A stretch of DNA of 64,000 nucleotides from PRO6 sp035565775 (GCA_035565775.1 DATMRW010000023.1:372001-436000), one strand, 5' to 3'; shown: positions 1 to 8,505, counted from the stretch's first letter. Notes: a model not told the origin generated them from the sequence alone. Program-made: numbers and translations.

Positions 1-884
1 CGATCGGCACCGCGCATAACACCGCGATCGCAAAATATCTCCAGAGCAAGAACGTGCCGCAGCTCTTCCTCGCTTCGGGCGCGTCGAAATTCGCCGACAT
101 CACGCAATATCCGCAGGCGACCGTCGGCGTGCAGGCGCCGTTCCGCTACGAGGCGCGTCTCTATGCGCGGCACATCCTCAAGGAGCTGCCGAACGCCAAG
201 ATCGCGATCCTGTCGCAGAACGACGACTTCGGCCGCGACTATCTCGCCGGGGTGAAGGACGTGCTCGGCGAGGACTACGACAAGCGCGTCATCGCCGCGA
301 CCTACGAGATCGCCGAGCCGACCATCGACTCGCAGATCGTCAAGCTGAAGGCCTCCGGCGCCGAGGCGTTGATCCTTGCCGCGACGCCGAAATTCGCGGC
401 GCAGGCGATCCGCAAGGTCTACGAGATCGGCTGGAAGCCAGCGACTTTCGTGTCCAACGTCTCGGTGTGGGTGTCGTCGGTGATGCAGCCCGCCGGCCTC
501 GAGGCCAGCACCGGCGTGATGTCCACCGCCTATGTCAAGGACCCGGACGATCCGGCGTGGAAGGACGATCCCGGCGTGAAGGGCTGGCGCGAGTTCATGA
601 ACAAATACGTGCCGGACGGCGACCAGCGCGATGCCAACTACATCAACGCCTACAACAGCGCGATGGTGCTCGAGCATGTGCTGAAGAATTGCGGTGACGA
701 TCTCTCCACCGCAAACATTCTCAAGCAGGCCTATTCCATCAAGGATCTTGAGCTGCCGATGCTCTTGCCGGGCATCAAGATCAACACCACGCCGACCGAT
801 CACGTGCCGGTCGAGCAGATGCAGTTCATGCGTTTCACCGGCAAGCAGTGGGAGCGCTTCGGCGAGCTTCTCACCGGCAACTGA
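1..884 (+). CDS. ABC transporter substrate-binding protein, branched-chain amino acid (LivK) type, 5' end missing
   Basis: This is the C-terminal part of a periplasmic type 1 solute-binding protein of the HAAT/LivJK family, which captures branched-chain amino acids, amides or related small acids for an ABC importer. The reading frame is open from base 3 to the left edge, so the gene starts outside the window; the GTG at 54 is internal. Visible are the family's hinge and second-lobe features: residues IAILSQNDDFGRDYL, an AEALILAATP segment, and a tail ending in a basic, aromatic RFTGKQWERFGELL. No permease or ATPase gene follows, so the rest of the transporter, if linked, lies upstream. The substrate cannot be read from this fragment. 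Family certain, substrate unknown. Confidence 0.85.
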   Translation, partial: IGTAHNTAIAKYLQSKNVPQLFLASGASKFADITQYPQATVGVQAPFRYEARLYARHILKELPNAKIAILSQNDDFGRDYLAGVKDVLGEDYDKRVIAATYEIAEPTIDSQIVKLKASGAEALILAATPKFAAQAIRKVYEIGWKPATFVSNVSVWVSSVMQPAGLEASTGVMSTAYVKDPDDPAWKDDPGVKGWREFMNKYVPDGDQRDANYINAYNSAMVLEHVLKNCGDDLSTANILKQAYSIKDLELPMLLPGIKINTTPTDHVPVEQMQFMRFTGKQWERFGELLTGN

Positions 885-905
885 GCGCGGTGCGCACACA
901 ACCCC

Positions 906-932
906 GCCCTTCCCCGCCTTGCGGGGGAGGGC
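906..932 (+). terminator. Hairpin terminator after the binding-protein gene
   Basis: A 12-bp stem (906-917 with 921-932, one G-T pair) closes a CTT loop, 22 bases after the stop codon of the upstream gene. There is no T-run, so this may be a weak or RNA-stabilising hairpin rather than a full intrinsic terminator. Confidence 0.5.
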
Positions 933-1049
933 ACGCATAGGCGCCATGCAGCGGCAGTGATTGCCTGACCCGCGCGCCAATTCTAAGCCGGTTGGGCTAC
1001 GACCGGGAGCCTTTCCGGTCAGAACATCCCCCTGATACCAAGGCTTGAA

Positions 1050-1775
1050 ATGGCAATCCCCGACACTGCCGGGCCGCCGGCCTATTGGTCGCGAAAAGCG
1101 TTGATGCCCGGCGTCCGGGCTGTTGCGCCGGTGCTTCCGGGCACGCTCGCCTTCGGCATCGCCTTCGGTGCGCTGTGTGCGCAGAAGCATTTTACCCTCA
1201 CCGAAGTGCAGCTGTTCATGGCCGTGGTCTATGGTGGGATGTCGCAATTCGTCGCCGTGCAGGCGTGGCCTGATGTGCTGACCGCATCCTCGATCGCGCA
1301 GCTCGCGCTCCTCACCGCGACCGTCAACATCCGCTTCAGCCTGATGACGGCATCGCTGCGCCCCTGGCTCGGGTCGCTGCCGCCATGGCAGACCTATCCG
1401 GCGCTGCTCTTGATCACCGACACCGGCTGGCTGTCGGCCACACGCTACCGTAACGGCGGCGGCGCCGATGCCTCGTTCTATCTCGGCGGCGGCATCGCGC
1501 TTTATCTCGTGTGGTTCGTTGCCGCGCTGCCGGGCTATTTCCTCGCGGGCAGTCTGTCCGACCCGAAGATGTATGGGCTGGACATGGTCTTCCCCGCCTT
1601 CTTCGCCGCAATGCTGGTGCCGGCATGGCGCGGCATCGGCTTCGCCATTCCGTGGCTGGTCGCTGGCATCATGGCGATCATCGTCGAGCGGGTGGTCGGC
1701 GGCTGGTGGTTCATCATTATCGGCGCGCTGTCCGGGGCGATCACTGCAGGATTGATGGGCGATGGCGATGAGTGA
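1050..1775 (+). CDS. azlC: AzlC family branched-chain amino acid exporter, large subunit
   Basis: This is the large membrane subunit of a two-component AzlCD (YgaZH-type) exporter that removes branched-chain amino acids from the cytoplasm. It is 241 residues, the usual length. The family hallmarks are visible: the N-terminal stretch LPGTLAFGIAFGALCAQ, the segment YGGMSQFVAVQAW, and the RFSLMTASLRPWL loop, within about seven hydrophobic segments. AAGG stands nine bases before the ATG. The gene overlaps azlD by 14 bases, so the two are translationally coupled, and a TetR gene follows that could control them. Related proteins export valine or analogues; the substrate here is not shown by the sequence. 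Confidence 0.88.
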   Translation: MAIPDTAGPPAYWSRKALMPGVRAVAPVLPGTLAFGIAFGALCAQKHFTLTEVQLFMAVVYGGMSQFVAVQAWPDVLTASSIAQLALLTATVNIRFSLMTASLRPWLGSLPPWQTYPALLLITDTGWLSATRYRNGGGADASFYLGGGIALYLVWFVAALPGYFLAGSLSDPKMYGLDMVFPAFFAAMLVPAWRGIGFAIPWLVAGIMAIIVERVVGGWWFIIIGALSGAITAGLMGDGDE

Positions 1776-2085
1776 ATGGGCGCGGCCCGACGTGGTGCTC
1801 GCCATCAGCGTGATGGTGGCGGTGACAGTGGCCTCGCGGCTCGGCGGCTTCTGGCTGATGCGCTACGTAACCGTGACGCCGCGGGTGCAGCGGATGCTCA
1901 ACGCGCTGCCGGGCTCGATCATTCTGGCCGCCATTGCGCCGGTGATCGTCAATGGTGGAACCGTGGTGATTCTCGCCATTGGCGCCGCGGTTGCGATGGC
2001 CTTGCTGCTGCGCAACGACTTTATCGCCGTCGTGGCCGGCATGGTGGTCGCCGCCATCGCGCGATTCTTTGATTTTGGGATGTGA
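1762..2085 (+). CDS. azlD: AzlD family branched-chain amino acid exporter, small subunit
   Basis: This is the small membrane partner of AzlC, 107 residues. Four hydrophobic helices are visible, with the family features ASRLGGFWLMRY near residue 30, a run through LNALPGSIILAAIAPVIVNGG, and a second hydrophobic pair near the C-terminus. It starts inside the last codons of azlC (14-base overlap; a second ATG two codons on is an alternative start). AzlD alone has no known transport activity; it forms the exporter with AzlC. The gene ends 139 bases before a TetR-family regulator on the same strand. Confidence 0.88.
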   Translation: MAMSEWARPDVVLAISVMVAVTVASRLGGFWLMRYVTVTPRVQRMLNALPGSIILAAIAPVIVNGGTVVILAIGAAVAMALLLRNDFIAVVAGMVVAAIARFFDFGM

Positions 2086-2188
2086 ATGACGATATTTTAA
2101 TAGATGAACGTGGCGTCAGCTCCGGCGAATACCCAGATTTGTTAAGGTTTTGCCGCTGTGGATGATCGAATCGCTTGCCTCTTTCCGT

Positions 2189-2205
2189 GAACTGTTGTTC
2201 AGTTC
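2189..2205. promoter_or_regulatory. Candidate operator of the TetR-family regulator
   Basis: A perfect inverted repeat GAACTG-TTGTT-CAGTTC lies 20 bases before the ATG of the TetR gene, just upstream of its ribosome-binding site. TetR regulators commonly bind such 15-20 bp dyads to repress their own gene. Assignment as operator is by position and symmetry only. Confidence 0.42.
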
Positions 2206-2224
2206 TTTGCAGAAGAGGTTGTAA

Positions 2225-2926
2225 ATGGTTTACCGTCGAACTCATCAGGTTGTGCGCCGTCTGGAGGCACGCCGAGCATCTATTCTTCAGGCCGCCCGCG
2301 AAGCAGCCGCCGAAGGCGGAATGGCTGCCGTCCAGATTGCGCCCGTCGCCAATCGGGCGAGTGTCGCGGCTGGCACTGTCTACCGCTACTTCCCCTCGAA
2401 GGCTGATCTGATTGCGGAACTTATCGCTGACGTTTCGCGCGCCGAAGTGGCGGCGATGCGCGAGGCGGCGGATGCCGCGCCGGGTCCGTCGTCGGCGCTG
2501 GCGGCCGCGGTCACGCAGATCGCCGTCCATGTTGTGTCGCACCGCAAGCTCGCCTGGGGCGTCCTCGCCGAGCCGGTCGATGTCGATGTCACCGAGCCGC
2601 GTCTGATGGCGCGCCGTGACATCGCCGACGAGATTCAGGCGCGGATCGAAGCGGCGATGCAGGCCGGCCATCTGCCGAGCCAGGATACCGCGATTGCGGC
2701 GACCGCGGTGCTCGGCGCCCTGCATGAGGCGCTGGTCGGCCCGCTGGCGCCGCCGGACCTCGATGACCCGATCAAGCTGCGCGATGCGGTGCAGACGGTG
2801 ACGCTGCTTGCGCTCCGTGCGGTCGGGGTGCTCGATGCGCGCGCGCGTGGTCTCGTCGTTCAGGTGACGATGCCGGCTGCCGCCGCTGCTGCGCCGACCG
2901 CCAGCGAGGCGATGACCGGGAGCTAA
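2225..2926 (+). CDS. TetR/AcrR family transcriptional regulator
   Basis: A one-component DNA-binding regulator of 233 residues. The N-terminal helix-turn-helix is clear at about residues 14-60, with the family core AAAEGGMAAVQIAPVANR, then SVAAGTVYRYFPSK leading into ADLIAELI. The remainder is an alpha-helical ligand and dimerisation domain with no recognisable specificity. AGAGG precedes the ATG with good spacing, and a 17-bp dyad sits just upstream. The azlCD exporter genes end 139 bases upstream on the same strand, so control of the exporter is possible but the geometry (regulator downstream) does not prove it. The C-terminus is alanine-rich and probably disordered. Confidence 0.88.
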   Translation: MVYRRTHQVVRRLEARRASILQAAREAAAEGGMAAVQIAPVANRASVAAGTVYRYFPSKADLIAELIADVSRAEVAAMREAADAAPGPSSALAAAVTQIAVHVVSHRKLAWGVLAEPVDVDVTEPRLMARRDIADEIQARIEAAMQAGHLPSQDTAIAATAVLGALHEALVGPLAPPDLDDPIKLRDAVQTVTLLALRAVGVLDARARGLVVQVTMPAAAAAAPTASEAMTGS

Positions 2927-2993
2927 GAAGCTCGGGCAGGCGGCGGCGCTGTTGGCCTAGCGGCTGGCGTCCTGCGTAAGGCGCGGCCAGCGA

Positions 2994-3034
2994 AAAATGA
3001 AAACCGCCCGGCGGATGATTGTCCATCGGGCGGC
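2994..3034 (-). terminator. Intrinsic terminator of the cytochrome c gene
   Basis: The CCGCCCG/CGGGCGG stem (3004-3010 with 3027-3033) lies just past the stop codon of the minus-strand cytochrome gene. On that strand it is followed by TTTTCATTTTTC, a usable U-tract. Confidence 0.7.
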
Positions 3035-3058
3035 GGATGTCGGCGTCTCGCTGCGGCG

Positions 3059-3466
3059 TTACTTCTTGCTGCCGTCAGCCTTGAACTGAGCGAGATAGGC
3101 CCAGAGATTGTTGACCTCGGTATCATTCTTGATGCCGGCAAAGGCCATTTTGGTTTTCGGAATTTTAGCCTTCGGGTCGCGGATATACTCCTTGAAGGTC
3201 GCCTCGTCCCAGGTGAGGCCGGAGTGCTTGTTGGCTTCGGAATAGCTGTAGCCTTCGACGCTGCCCGCCTTGCGGCCGTCGAGGCCGTTCAGTTCGGGGC
3301 CGACCTTGTTCTTGGCGCCTGGTCCGATTGCGTGGCAGGCCATGCATTTCTTGAACGACGTTTCGCCAGCGGCGACATCCTGAGCCTGAGCGGCAGAGAT
3401 CGCGGCGAGCGATGCGAGGCTTGCGGCAAATGTCGCGGCGAATGTTTTGGCAAAGAATGTCTTCAT
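3059..3466 (-). CDS. Periplasmic class I cytochrome c (c2/c550 type)
   Basis: A soluble monohaem electron carrier. The chosen start gives 135 residues: a signal peptide ending ISAAQA near residue 28, the haem-binding CMACH at 41-45, and the methionine ligand in KTKMAFAG at about 107, the normal layout of cytochrome c2/c550. Lysine-rich surface segments around the haem edge fit docking to oxidase or reductase partners. AGGA stands eight bases before this ATG; an ATG nine bases further upstream lies too close to it. The gene diverges from glcD, with a dyad in the shared upstream region, and has its own terminator. A specific oxidase partner cannot be named from the window. Confidence 0.9.
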   Translation of the reverse strand: MKTFFAKTFAATFAASLASLAAISAAQAQDVAAGETSFKKCMACHAIGPGAKNKVGPELNGLDGRKAGSVEGYSYSEANKHSGLTWDEATFKEYIRDPKAKIPKTKMAFAGIKNDTEVNNLWAYLAQFKADGSKK

Positions 3467-3595
3467 CAGATCCATCCTGAAACGAGGTGAGGCAGAAAAC
3501 TTGCGGTGATTCCGCACACAAGCCAGGCGGTGCGCAGCAGCAGATGTGGCGCCGTTTGCCTGGAACGTCGATGTCGGAAACGGCGCAAACCATTT

Positions 3596-3616
3596 GTTTC
3601 CTTCCGTGGAAGAAAC
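3596..3616. promoter_or_regulatory. Imperfect dyad between divergent cytochrome c and glcD
   Basis: GTTTCCTTCC and GGAAGAAAC face each other with a one-base bulge around a GT centre, in the middle of the 285-base divergent region 3467-3751. It could be an operator for either direction. No regulator gene is adjacent and no clear promoter boxes could be assigned. Confidence 0.28.
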
Positions 3617-3751
3617 AGTATGGTGCTTAACATTAAAATCGTTCCAAGTGTTCCGGCAATACGGCATAAGTCGCATCAACGTGAATGCTTTGAAATGCAG
3701 TTAAGCGCCGCGTTGACTGCAAGAAGAACGAGATCCGGTGAGGCACGTCTA

Positions 3752-5245
3752 ATGTCGATCAAAATGCCCATTCCCGATCAGGCGATCCTAAACCGCCGCG
3801 ACGAGATCATCGCGGCATTGCAAAAGATTGTCCCCGGTGAAGGCGTCATCTCCTCCGAGAAGGAGATGAAGCCCTACGAATCCGACGGCCTTAACGCCTA
3901 CCGCCAGCCGCCGATGGTGGTGGTGCTGCCCGAGACGACCGAACAGGTCTCGCAGGTGCTGCGCTATTGCCATGCCAACGGCATCAAGGTGGTGCCGCGC
4001 GGCTCTGGCACATCGCTCTCCGGCGGTGCGCTGCCGCTGGCCGACGCGGTGCTGCTCGGCCTTGGCAAGTTCAAGCGCATCCGCGAGATCGATTTCGAGA
4101 ACCGCGTCGTCGTCACCGAGCCCGGCGTCACCAATCTCGCCATCACGCAGGCGGTGGAGCATGCGGGCTTTTACTATGCCCCCGATCCGTCGTCGCAGAT
4201 CGCCTGTTCGATCGGCGGCAACATCGCGGAGAATTCCGGCGGCGTGCACTGCCTCAAATACGGCATGACCACGAACAACGTGCTCGGCTGCGAGATCGTC
4301 CTGATCACCGGCGAGATCTTGCGGATCGGCGGCAAGGCGCCGGAGCATTCCGGCTACGACCTGATGGGCATCATCACCGGCTCGGAGGGATTGCTCGGCG
4401 TCGTCACCGAGGTCACCGTGCGCATCCTGCAGAAGCCGGAGACGGCACGCGCGGTGATGGTCGGCTTCAACGATGTCGAGGCGGCGGGCGAATGCGTCGC
4501 GCGGATCATCGGCGCGGGCATCATTCCCGGCGGCATGGAGATGATGGACAAGCCGGCGATTCACGCGGCGGAAGCCTTCGTCCATGCCGGCTATCCGCTT
4601 GATGTCGAAGCGCTGCTGATCGTCGAGCTGGACGGCCCCAAGGTCGAGGTCGACGAACTGATCCTGCGGGTCGAGGCGATCGCGCGCACATGCGGGCAGG
4701 CGACCTGCCAGATCTCGAATTCGGAAGAGGAGCGCCTGCTGTTCTGGGCCGGCCGCAAGGCGGCCTTCCCGGCGGTGGGCCGCATCTCGCCCGACTATAT
4801 CTGCATGGACGGCACCATCCCGCGCGGAAAGCTGCCGCAGGCCTTGCTGCGCATCCGCGAGCTTTCGGAAAAGTACGGCCTCGGCGTTGCCAACGTCTTC
4901 CACGCCGGCGACGGCAACCTGCACCCCCTGATCCTGTTCGACGCCAACAAGCCCGGCGAGATGGAGCGCGCCGAAGCTTTCGGCGCGGACATCCTGCGGA
5001 CCTGCGTCGAACTCGGTGGGGTGCTGACCGGCGAGCACGGCGTCGGTGTCGAGAAGCGCGACCTGATGCCGGAGATGTTCACCGACATCGACCTTGCGCA
5101 GCAGCAGCGGCTGAAGTGCGCCTTCGATACCGATGGCCTGCTCAATCCCGGCAAGGTCTTCCCGACGCTGCATCGCTGCGCGGAACTGGGCCGGGTCCAC
5201 GTCCACCGCGGCCAGCTCGCATTCCCAGATATTCCCCGTTTTTGA
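3752..5245 (+). CDS. glcD: Glycolate oxidase FAD-binding subunit GlcD
   Basis: The flavin subunit of membrane-associated glycolate oxidase, which oxidises glycolate (and often D-lactate) to glyoxylate and passes electrons to the respiratory chain. From the start used here it has 497 residues, close to the usual size. The PCMH-type FAD-binding site is visible as PRGSGTSLSGG near 82-92 and GGNIAENSGGVHCLKYG near 155-170; the C-terminal FAD-linked oxidase domain shows HAGDGNLHPL and TGEHGVGVEK. GGTGAGG stands nine bases before the ATG; the open frame continues further upstream but without family sequence. It is the first gene of a glcDEF operon, with 11 bases to glcE. It diverges from a cytochrome c gene. 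Confidence 0.93.
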   Translation: MSIKMPIPDQAILNRRDEIIAALQKIVPGEGVISSEKEMKPYESDGLNAYRQPPMVVVLPETTEQVSQVLRYCHANGIKVVPRGSGTSLSGGALPLADAVLLGLGKFKRIREIDFENRVVVTEPGVTNLAITQAVEHAGFYYAPDPSSQIACSIGGNIAENSGGVHCLKYGMTTNNVLGCEIVLITGEILRIGGKAPEHSGYDLMGIITGSEGLLGVVTEVTVRILQKPETARAVMVGFNDVEAAGECVARIIGAGIIPGGMEMMDKPAIHAAEAFVHAGYPLDVEALLIVELDGPKVEVDELILRVEAIARTCGQATCQISNSEEERLLFWAGRKAAFPAVGRISPDYICMDGTIPRGKLPQALLRIRELSEKYGLGVANVFHAGDGNLHPLILFDANKPGEMERAEAFGADILRTCVELGGVLTGEHGVGVEKRDLMPEMFTDIDLAQQQRLKCAFDTDGLLNPGKVFPTLHRCAELGRVHVHRGQLAFPDIPRF

Positions 5246-5256
5246 TCGGAACGACC

Positions 5257-6489
5257 GTGGACATGATGCAAGTGAGAGATGCTGCGGATGTTGAGCAGGC
5301 GGTGCGCGATGCGCTCGCCGCCCGGCAGTCGCTCGAAATTGTCGGCCATGGCACCAAGCGGCAGGTCGGTCATGCGATGGCGACCAACGCCGTGCTCGAT
5401 CTTTCGCAGCTCAACGCGATCGTTTCCTACGAGCCGGGGGAACTGATCCTCACGGCGCAGGCGGGGGCGCCGCTTTGCGACGTGCTGTCGCTGATCGATT
5501 CAAAGAACCAGAGCTTTGCCTTCGAGCCGATGGATACGTCGGCGCTGCTCGGCACGCCGGCCGGGCAGGGGACGATCGCGGGCATGATCGCAGCGGGGTT
5601 CGCCGGGCCGCGCCGCATCAAGGCGGGCGCCGCGCGCGATCACCTGCTCGGCGCGGTCGCGGTGTCTGGCTTCGGCGATCTGTTCAAGACCGGCGGCAAG
5701 GTGGTGAAGAACGTCACCGGCTACGATCTTTGCAAGCTGCTCGCCGGCTCCTGGGGCACGCTCGCGGTGATGACCGAGGTGACGCTGAAGGTGCTACCGA
5801 AGCCGGAGGACGAGATCACACTGGCGCTCGGCGGCCTCGACAGCGAAGTCGCCGGCCACGCGATGACCGCCGCGCTCGGCTCGCCTTACGATGTCTCGGC
5901 CGCGGCCCACGTTCCGAAATCGGCGCTCACCGGCGCGCTCGCGGAAATCGGCCACGGCGATTCCGTCACGCTCGTGCGGCTCGAAGGTATTGCTCAGTCG
6001 GTCGCGCATCGCGCCGGCACGCTCGAGACGCTGCTTGCGCCGTTCGGCCGGGCGACGCGGCTTGCCGCCGATGCATCGGCGGCGGCGTGGGTGCTGGTTC
6101 GCGACGTCATCCCCTTCGCTGCCGATGGTCCGCGCGGCGACTGGCCGGTGTGGCGCATCGTCTGCCCGCCTGCCTCAGGCGGCAAGCTCGGCGCGGCGCT
6201 GGCGCGCGAGAGCGGCGCGGAGGTGATCTATGACTGGGGCGGCGGCCTGATCTGGGCCGCGCTGCCGCCGGCCCTCGATGCCGCGGCGGCGCTTCGTCTG
6301 CGCGCGATCGTCTCGGCGGCGGACGGCCACGCCACACTGATTCGCGGCAGTGACGCGCTCCGCAGCGCCGTCGACGTGTTTCATCCACAGCCCGAAGGCG
6401 TCGCCGCGCTAAGCCGGCGGGTCAAAAATAGTTTCGATCCGCAACACATTCTCAATCGCGGCCGCATGGCGCGCGAGGCCCTGCCATGA
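5257..6489 (+). CDS. glcE: Glycolate oxidase subunit GlcE
   Basis: The second flavoprotein-like subunit of glycolate oxidase, a shorter paralogue of GlcD. It has 410 residues from the GTG at 5257, with CGGA upstream; an ATG at 5263 is also possible. The PCMH FAD-domain signatures are IVGHGTKRQVG near the N-terminus, then SALLGTPAGQGTIAGMIAAG, and KTGGKVVKNVTGYDLCKL. The C-terminus has the family ending SFDPQHILNRGRM. It begins 11 bases after glcD and overlaps glcF by four bases (ATGA), so the three are a single translationally coupled operon. The open frame extends far upstream inside glcD, but that part does not resemble the family. Confidence 0.91.
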   Translation: MDMMQVRDAADVEQAVRDALAARQSLEIVGHGTKRQVGHAMATNAVLDLSQLNAIVSYEPGELILTAQAGAPLCDVLSLIDSKNQSFAFEPMDTSALLGTPAGQGTIAGMIAAGFAGPRRIKAGAARDHLLGAVAVSGFGDLFKTGGKVVKNVTGYDLCKLLAGSWGTLAVMTEVTLKVLPKPEDEITLALGGLDSEVAGHAMTAALGSPYDVSAAAHVPKSALTGALAEIGHGDSVTLVRLEGIAQSVAHRAGTLETLLAPFGRATRLAADASAAAWVLVRDVIPFAADGPRGDWPVWRIVCPPASGGKLGAALARESGAEVIYDWGGGLIWAALPPALDAAAALRLRAIVSAADGHATLIRGSDALRSAVDVFHPQPEGVAALSRRVKNSFDPQHILNRGRMAREALP

Positions 6490-7799
6490 AAACCGAATTC
6501 ACTCCCCAGCAACTCGCCAACCCCGACATCGCCGAAGCCGACAAGATTTTGCGCGCCTGCGTCCATTGCGGGTTCTGCACGGCGACCTGCCCGACCTATG
6601 TGCTGCTCGGCGACGAACTCGATAGCCCGCGCGGCCGCATCTACCTGATGAAGGAGATGCTGGAGAAGGACCAGAAGCCGACCGCCGAAGTGGTCAAGCA
6701 CATCGACCGCTGCCTGTCGTGCCTGGCTTGCATGACGACCTGTCCGTCGGGTGTGAACTACATGCATCTGGTCGATCAGGTGCGCACCCGGATCGAGCGC
6801 GACTATGAGCGGCCGTGGACCGAACGCGCCTTGCGTTCGGTGCTCGCCGCTGTGCTGCCGCGCCCCGGCCTGTTTCGCACGGCGATGCGGCTGGCGAAAT
6901 TCGGCAAGCCGCTGATTCCCCTGCTGCCGGTCTCGAACGAGCCTGCCGCAGCGACTTTAAGCAATAGACTCAAGGCGATGCTGGAGCTCGCGCCGCGCAG
7001 CCTGCCGCCGGCTGGAGCTTCGGGCGGCTCGGTTTTTCCGGCCGAAGGCACGCGCAAGGGCCGCGTCGCGCTGCTGCAGGGCTGTGCACAGAGCGTGCTC
7101 GATCCGGGCATCAACGCTGCAGCCATCCGCATGCTGACGCGCCACGGCGTCGAGGTTGTGCTGGTCAAGGACGAGCAGTGCTGCGGAGCCTTGACCCATC
7201 ACATGGGCCGCGACGGCGACGCGCATGCGCGGGCGAAAGCGAATATCGACGTCTGGCTTGCGGAGGCGGACCGCGGCGGTCTCGATGCCATCCTCATCAC
7301 CACGTCGGGATGCGGCACGGTGATCAAGGACTACGGATACATGCTGCGCGAGGATGCGCTTTACGCCGACAAGGCCAAGCGCGTCTCGACATTGGCTAAG
7401 GATATTACCGAGTACCTCGCGCATCTTGAACTACGCGTTTCGAATGATCCGCCTGGTCTCGTCGTTGCATATCACGCTGCATGTTCGTTGCAGCACGGGC
7501 AAAAAATTACGCAGCGTCCGAAAGAATTGCTTTCCAAGTGCGGTTTCGTAGTGAAAGATGTGCCTGAGAGTCATTTGTGCTGTGGTTCGGCAGGGACATA
7601 CAACATTATGCAGCCCGCACTGGCCGGTCAGCTTCGCGATCGCAAGGTCGCCAACATCACCTCCGTCAAACCGGACGTGATCGCTGCTGGCAACATCGGA
7701 TGCATGGTGCAGATCGCCGGTGGCACTCAGGTGCCTGTTGTCCATACAATTGAGCTTCTCGACTGGGCGACCGGCGGCCCGCGTCCGCAAGTTTGTTGA
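6486..7799 (+). CDS. glcF: Glycolate oxidase iron-sulfur subunit GlcF
   Basis: The iron-sulfur subunit that carries electrons from the GlcD/GlcE flavins toward quinone. It has 437 residues. Two 4Fe-4S ferredoxin motifs are complete: cysteines at 25, 28, 31, 35 (ACVHCGFCTATCP) and 76, 79, 82, 86 (CLSCLACMTTCP). Two cysteine-rich CCG-domain motifs follow, EQCCGALTHHMG and HLCCGSAGTYN, as in heterodisulfide-reductase-like subunits. It overlaps glcE by four bases. The histone H1-like gene follows after 67 bases and probably has its own promoter. No glycolate regulator (GlcC) and no malate synthase are adjacent. Confidence 0.93.
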   Translation: MKTEFTPQQLANPDIAEADKILRACVHCGFCTATCPTYVLLGDELDSPRGRIYLMKEMLEKDQKPTAEVVKHIDRCLSCLACMTTCPSGVNYMHLVDQVRTRIERDYERPWTERALRSVLAAVLPRPGLFRTAMRLAKFGKPLIPLLPVSNEPAAATLSNRLKAMLELAPRSLPPAGASGGSVFPAEGTRKGRVALLQGCAQSVLDPGINAAAIRMLTRHGVEVVLVKDEQCCGALTHHMGRDGDAHARAKANIDVWLAEADRGGLDAILITTSGCGTVIKDYGYMLREDALYADKAKRVSTLAKDITEYLAHLELRVSNDPPGLVVAYHAACSLQHGQKITQRPKELLSKCGFVVKDVPESHLCCGSAGTYNIMQPALAGQLRDRKVANITSVKPDVIAAGNIGCMVQIAGGTQVPVVHTIELLDWATGGPRPQVC

Positions 7800-7866
7800 G
7801 TGTGAGTTGATCGTTTTTGTGCCCCCAGCGTTGTGAAAATCATCAGCGGTTATTGGAGGACCCACG

Positions 7867-8448
7867 ATGGCTAAAGCTACGAAGAGTGAGGACAAGGCTG
7901 CGAAACGACCCAGATCCGCGGCTGCCAAGAAATCGACCAAGAAGGCTGTGAAGCGCTCGCCGAAGAAAGCCGCCAAGAAGGCAGCCAAGAAAACCACAAA
8001 GGCAGCGACCAAGAAGACGGTGAAGAAGGTCGCCAAGAAGGCTGCGAAGAAGGGCGTCGGCAAGACCTCCAAGAAGGCTGCCAAAAAGACCGCCAAGAAG
8101 ACCGCCAAGAAGACCGTGAAGAAGACAGCCAAGAAGGCTGCCGCGAAGAAGACGGCCAAGAAGGCCACCGCTGGCGCGGCGCGCAAGGCACCTAAGGCTG
8201 CCAAGAAATCCGCGAAAAAGACCGTGAAGAAGGCCGCCAAGACGGCCAAGAAAACGGCTTCCAAAAAGAAAGCTGCCAAGAAGGGCGCGGCCAAGAAAGC
8301 GGGCGCTCGAACGGCACGAAAGAAGGTCGCTCGAAAATCGGCGCCGGTCGCCCCGGTCCCGATGACGGCCGCTGAAGCGGCACCCGCCGCAGCGGACGCC
8401 GAGTTCGCGGCCCATCTGAAGGAATTTAATGGAATTACGGAGACCTGA
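7867..8448 (+). CDS. Lysine/alanine-rich histone H1-like DNA-binding protein
   Basis: A 193-residue, extremely basic protein built from degenerate K-K-A-A-K-K and K-K-T-A-K-K repeats over roughly residues 15-160, with a less charged C-terminal tail (PVAPVPMTAAEAAPAAADA). This is the composition of bacterial histone H1-like nucleoid proteins, relatives of the eukaryotic H1 C-terminal tail and chlamydial Hc2. They bind DNA non-specifically and condense it. GGAGGA stands six bases before the ATG and an intrinsic terminator follows, so it looks like an independently expressed gene. There is no globular domain, and repeat number is expected to vary between strains. The name is from composition, not from a folded domain. 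Confidence 0.8.
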   Translation: MAKATKSEDKAAKRPRSAAAKKSTKKAVKRSPKKAAKKAAKKTTKAATKKTVKKVAKKAAKKGVGKTSKKAAKKTAKKTAKKTVKKTAKKAAAKKTAKKATAGAARKAPKAAKKSAKKTVKKAAKTAKKTASKKKAAKKGAAKKAGARTARKKVARKSAPVAPVPMTAAEAAPAAADAEFAAHLKEFNGITET

Positions 8449-8470
8449 TCGGTCTCCATTCGCTGACAGC

Positions 8471-8505
8471 AGAAGCCGCGCCCGAAGGGTGCGGCTTCTG
8501 TGTTT
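8471..8505 (+). terminator. Terminator of the H1-like gene
   Basis: AGAAGCCGC (8471-8479) pairs with GCGGCTTCT (8491-8499), with an inner CCC/GGG helix closing a GAA turn, followed by GTGTTT. It lies 23 bases after the stop codon. Confidence 0.75.

Noticed and set aside
1001..1020. Small hairpin GACCGG...CCGGTC before azlC as a riboswitch or attenuator
   Set aside because: A six-base stem is common by chance in GC-rich DNA, and there is no leader peptide or second structure.
3788..5206. 472-codon open frame on the minus strand opposite glcD
   Set aside because: High-GC codon bias of glcD keeps this strand free of stops. No signal, family sequence or ribosome-binding site, and it would replace a well-defined flavoprotein.
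4690..5256. Longer glcE start far upstream inside glcD
   Set aside because: The frame is open but the upstream residues are arginine/alanine-rich antisense-like sequence without GlcE features, and the GTG at 5257 fits the family start.
7867..8448. Minus-strand frames opposite the H1-like gene (repeated serine/tryptophan, leucine/alanine or leucine/glycine patterns)
   Set aside because: These are direct images of AAG/GCC repeat codons and have no domain or ribosome-binding site.
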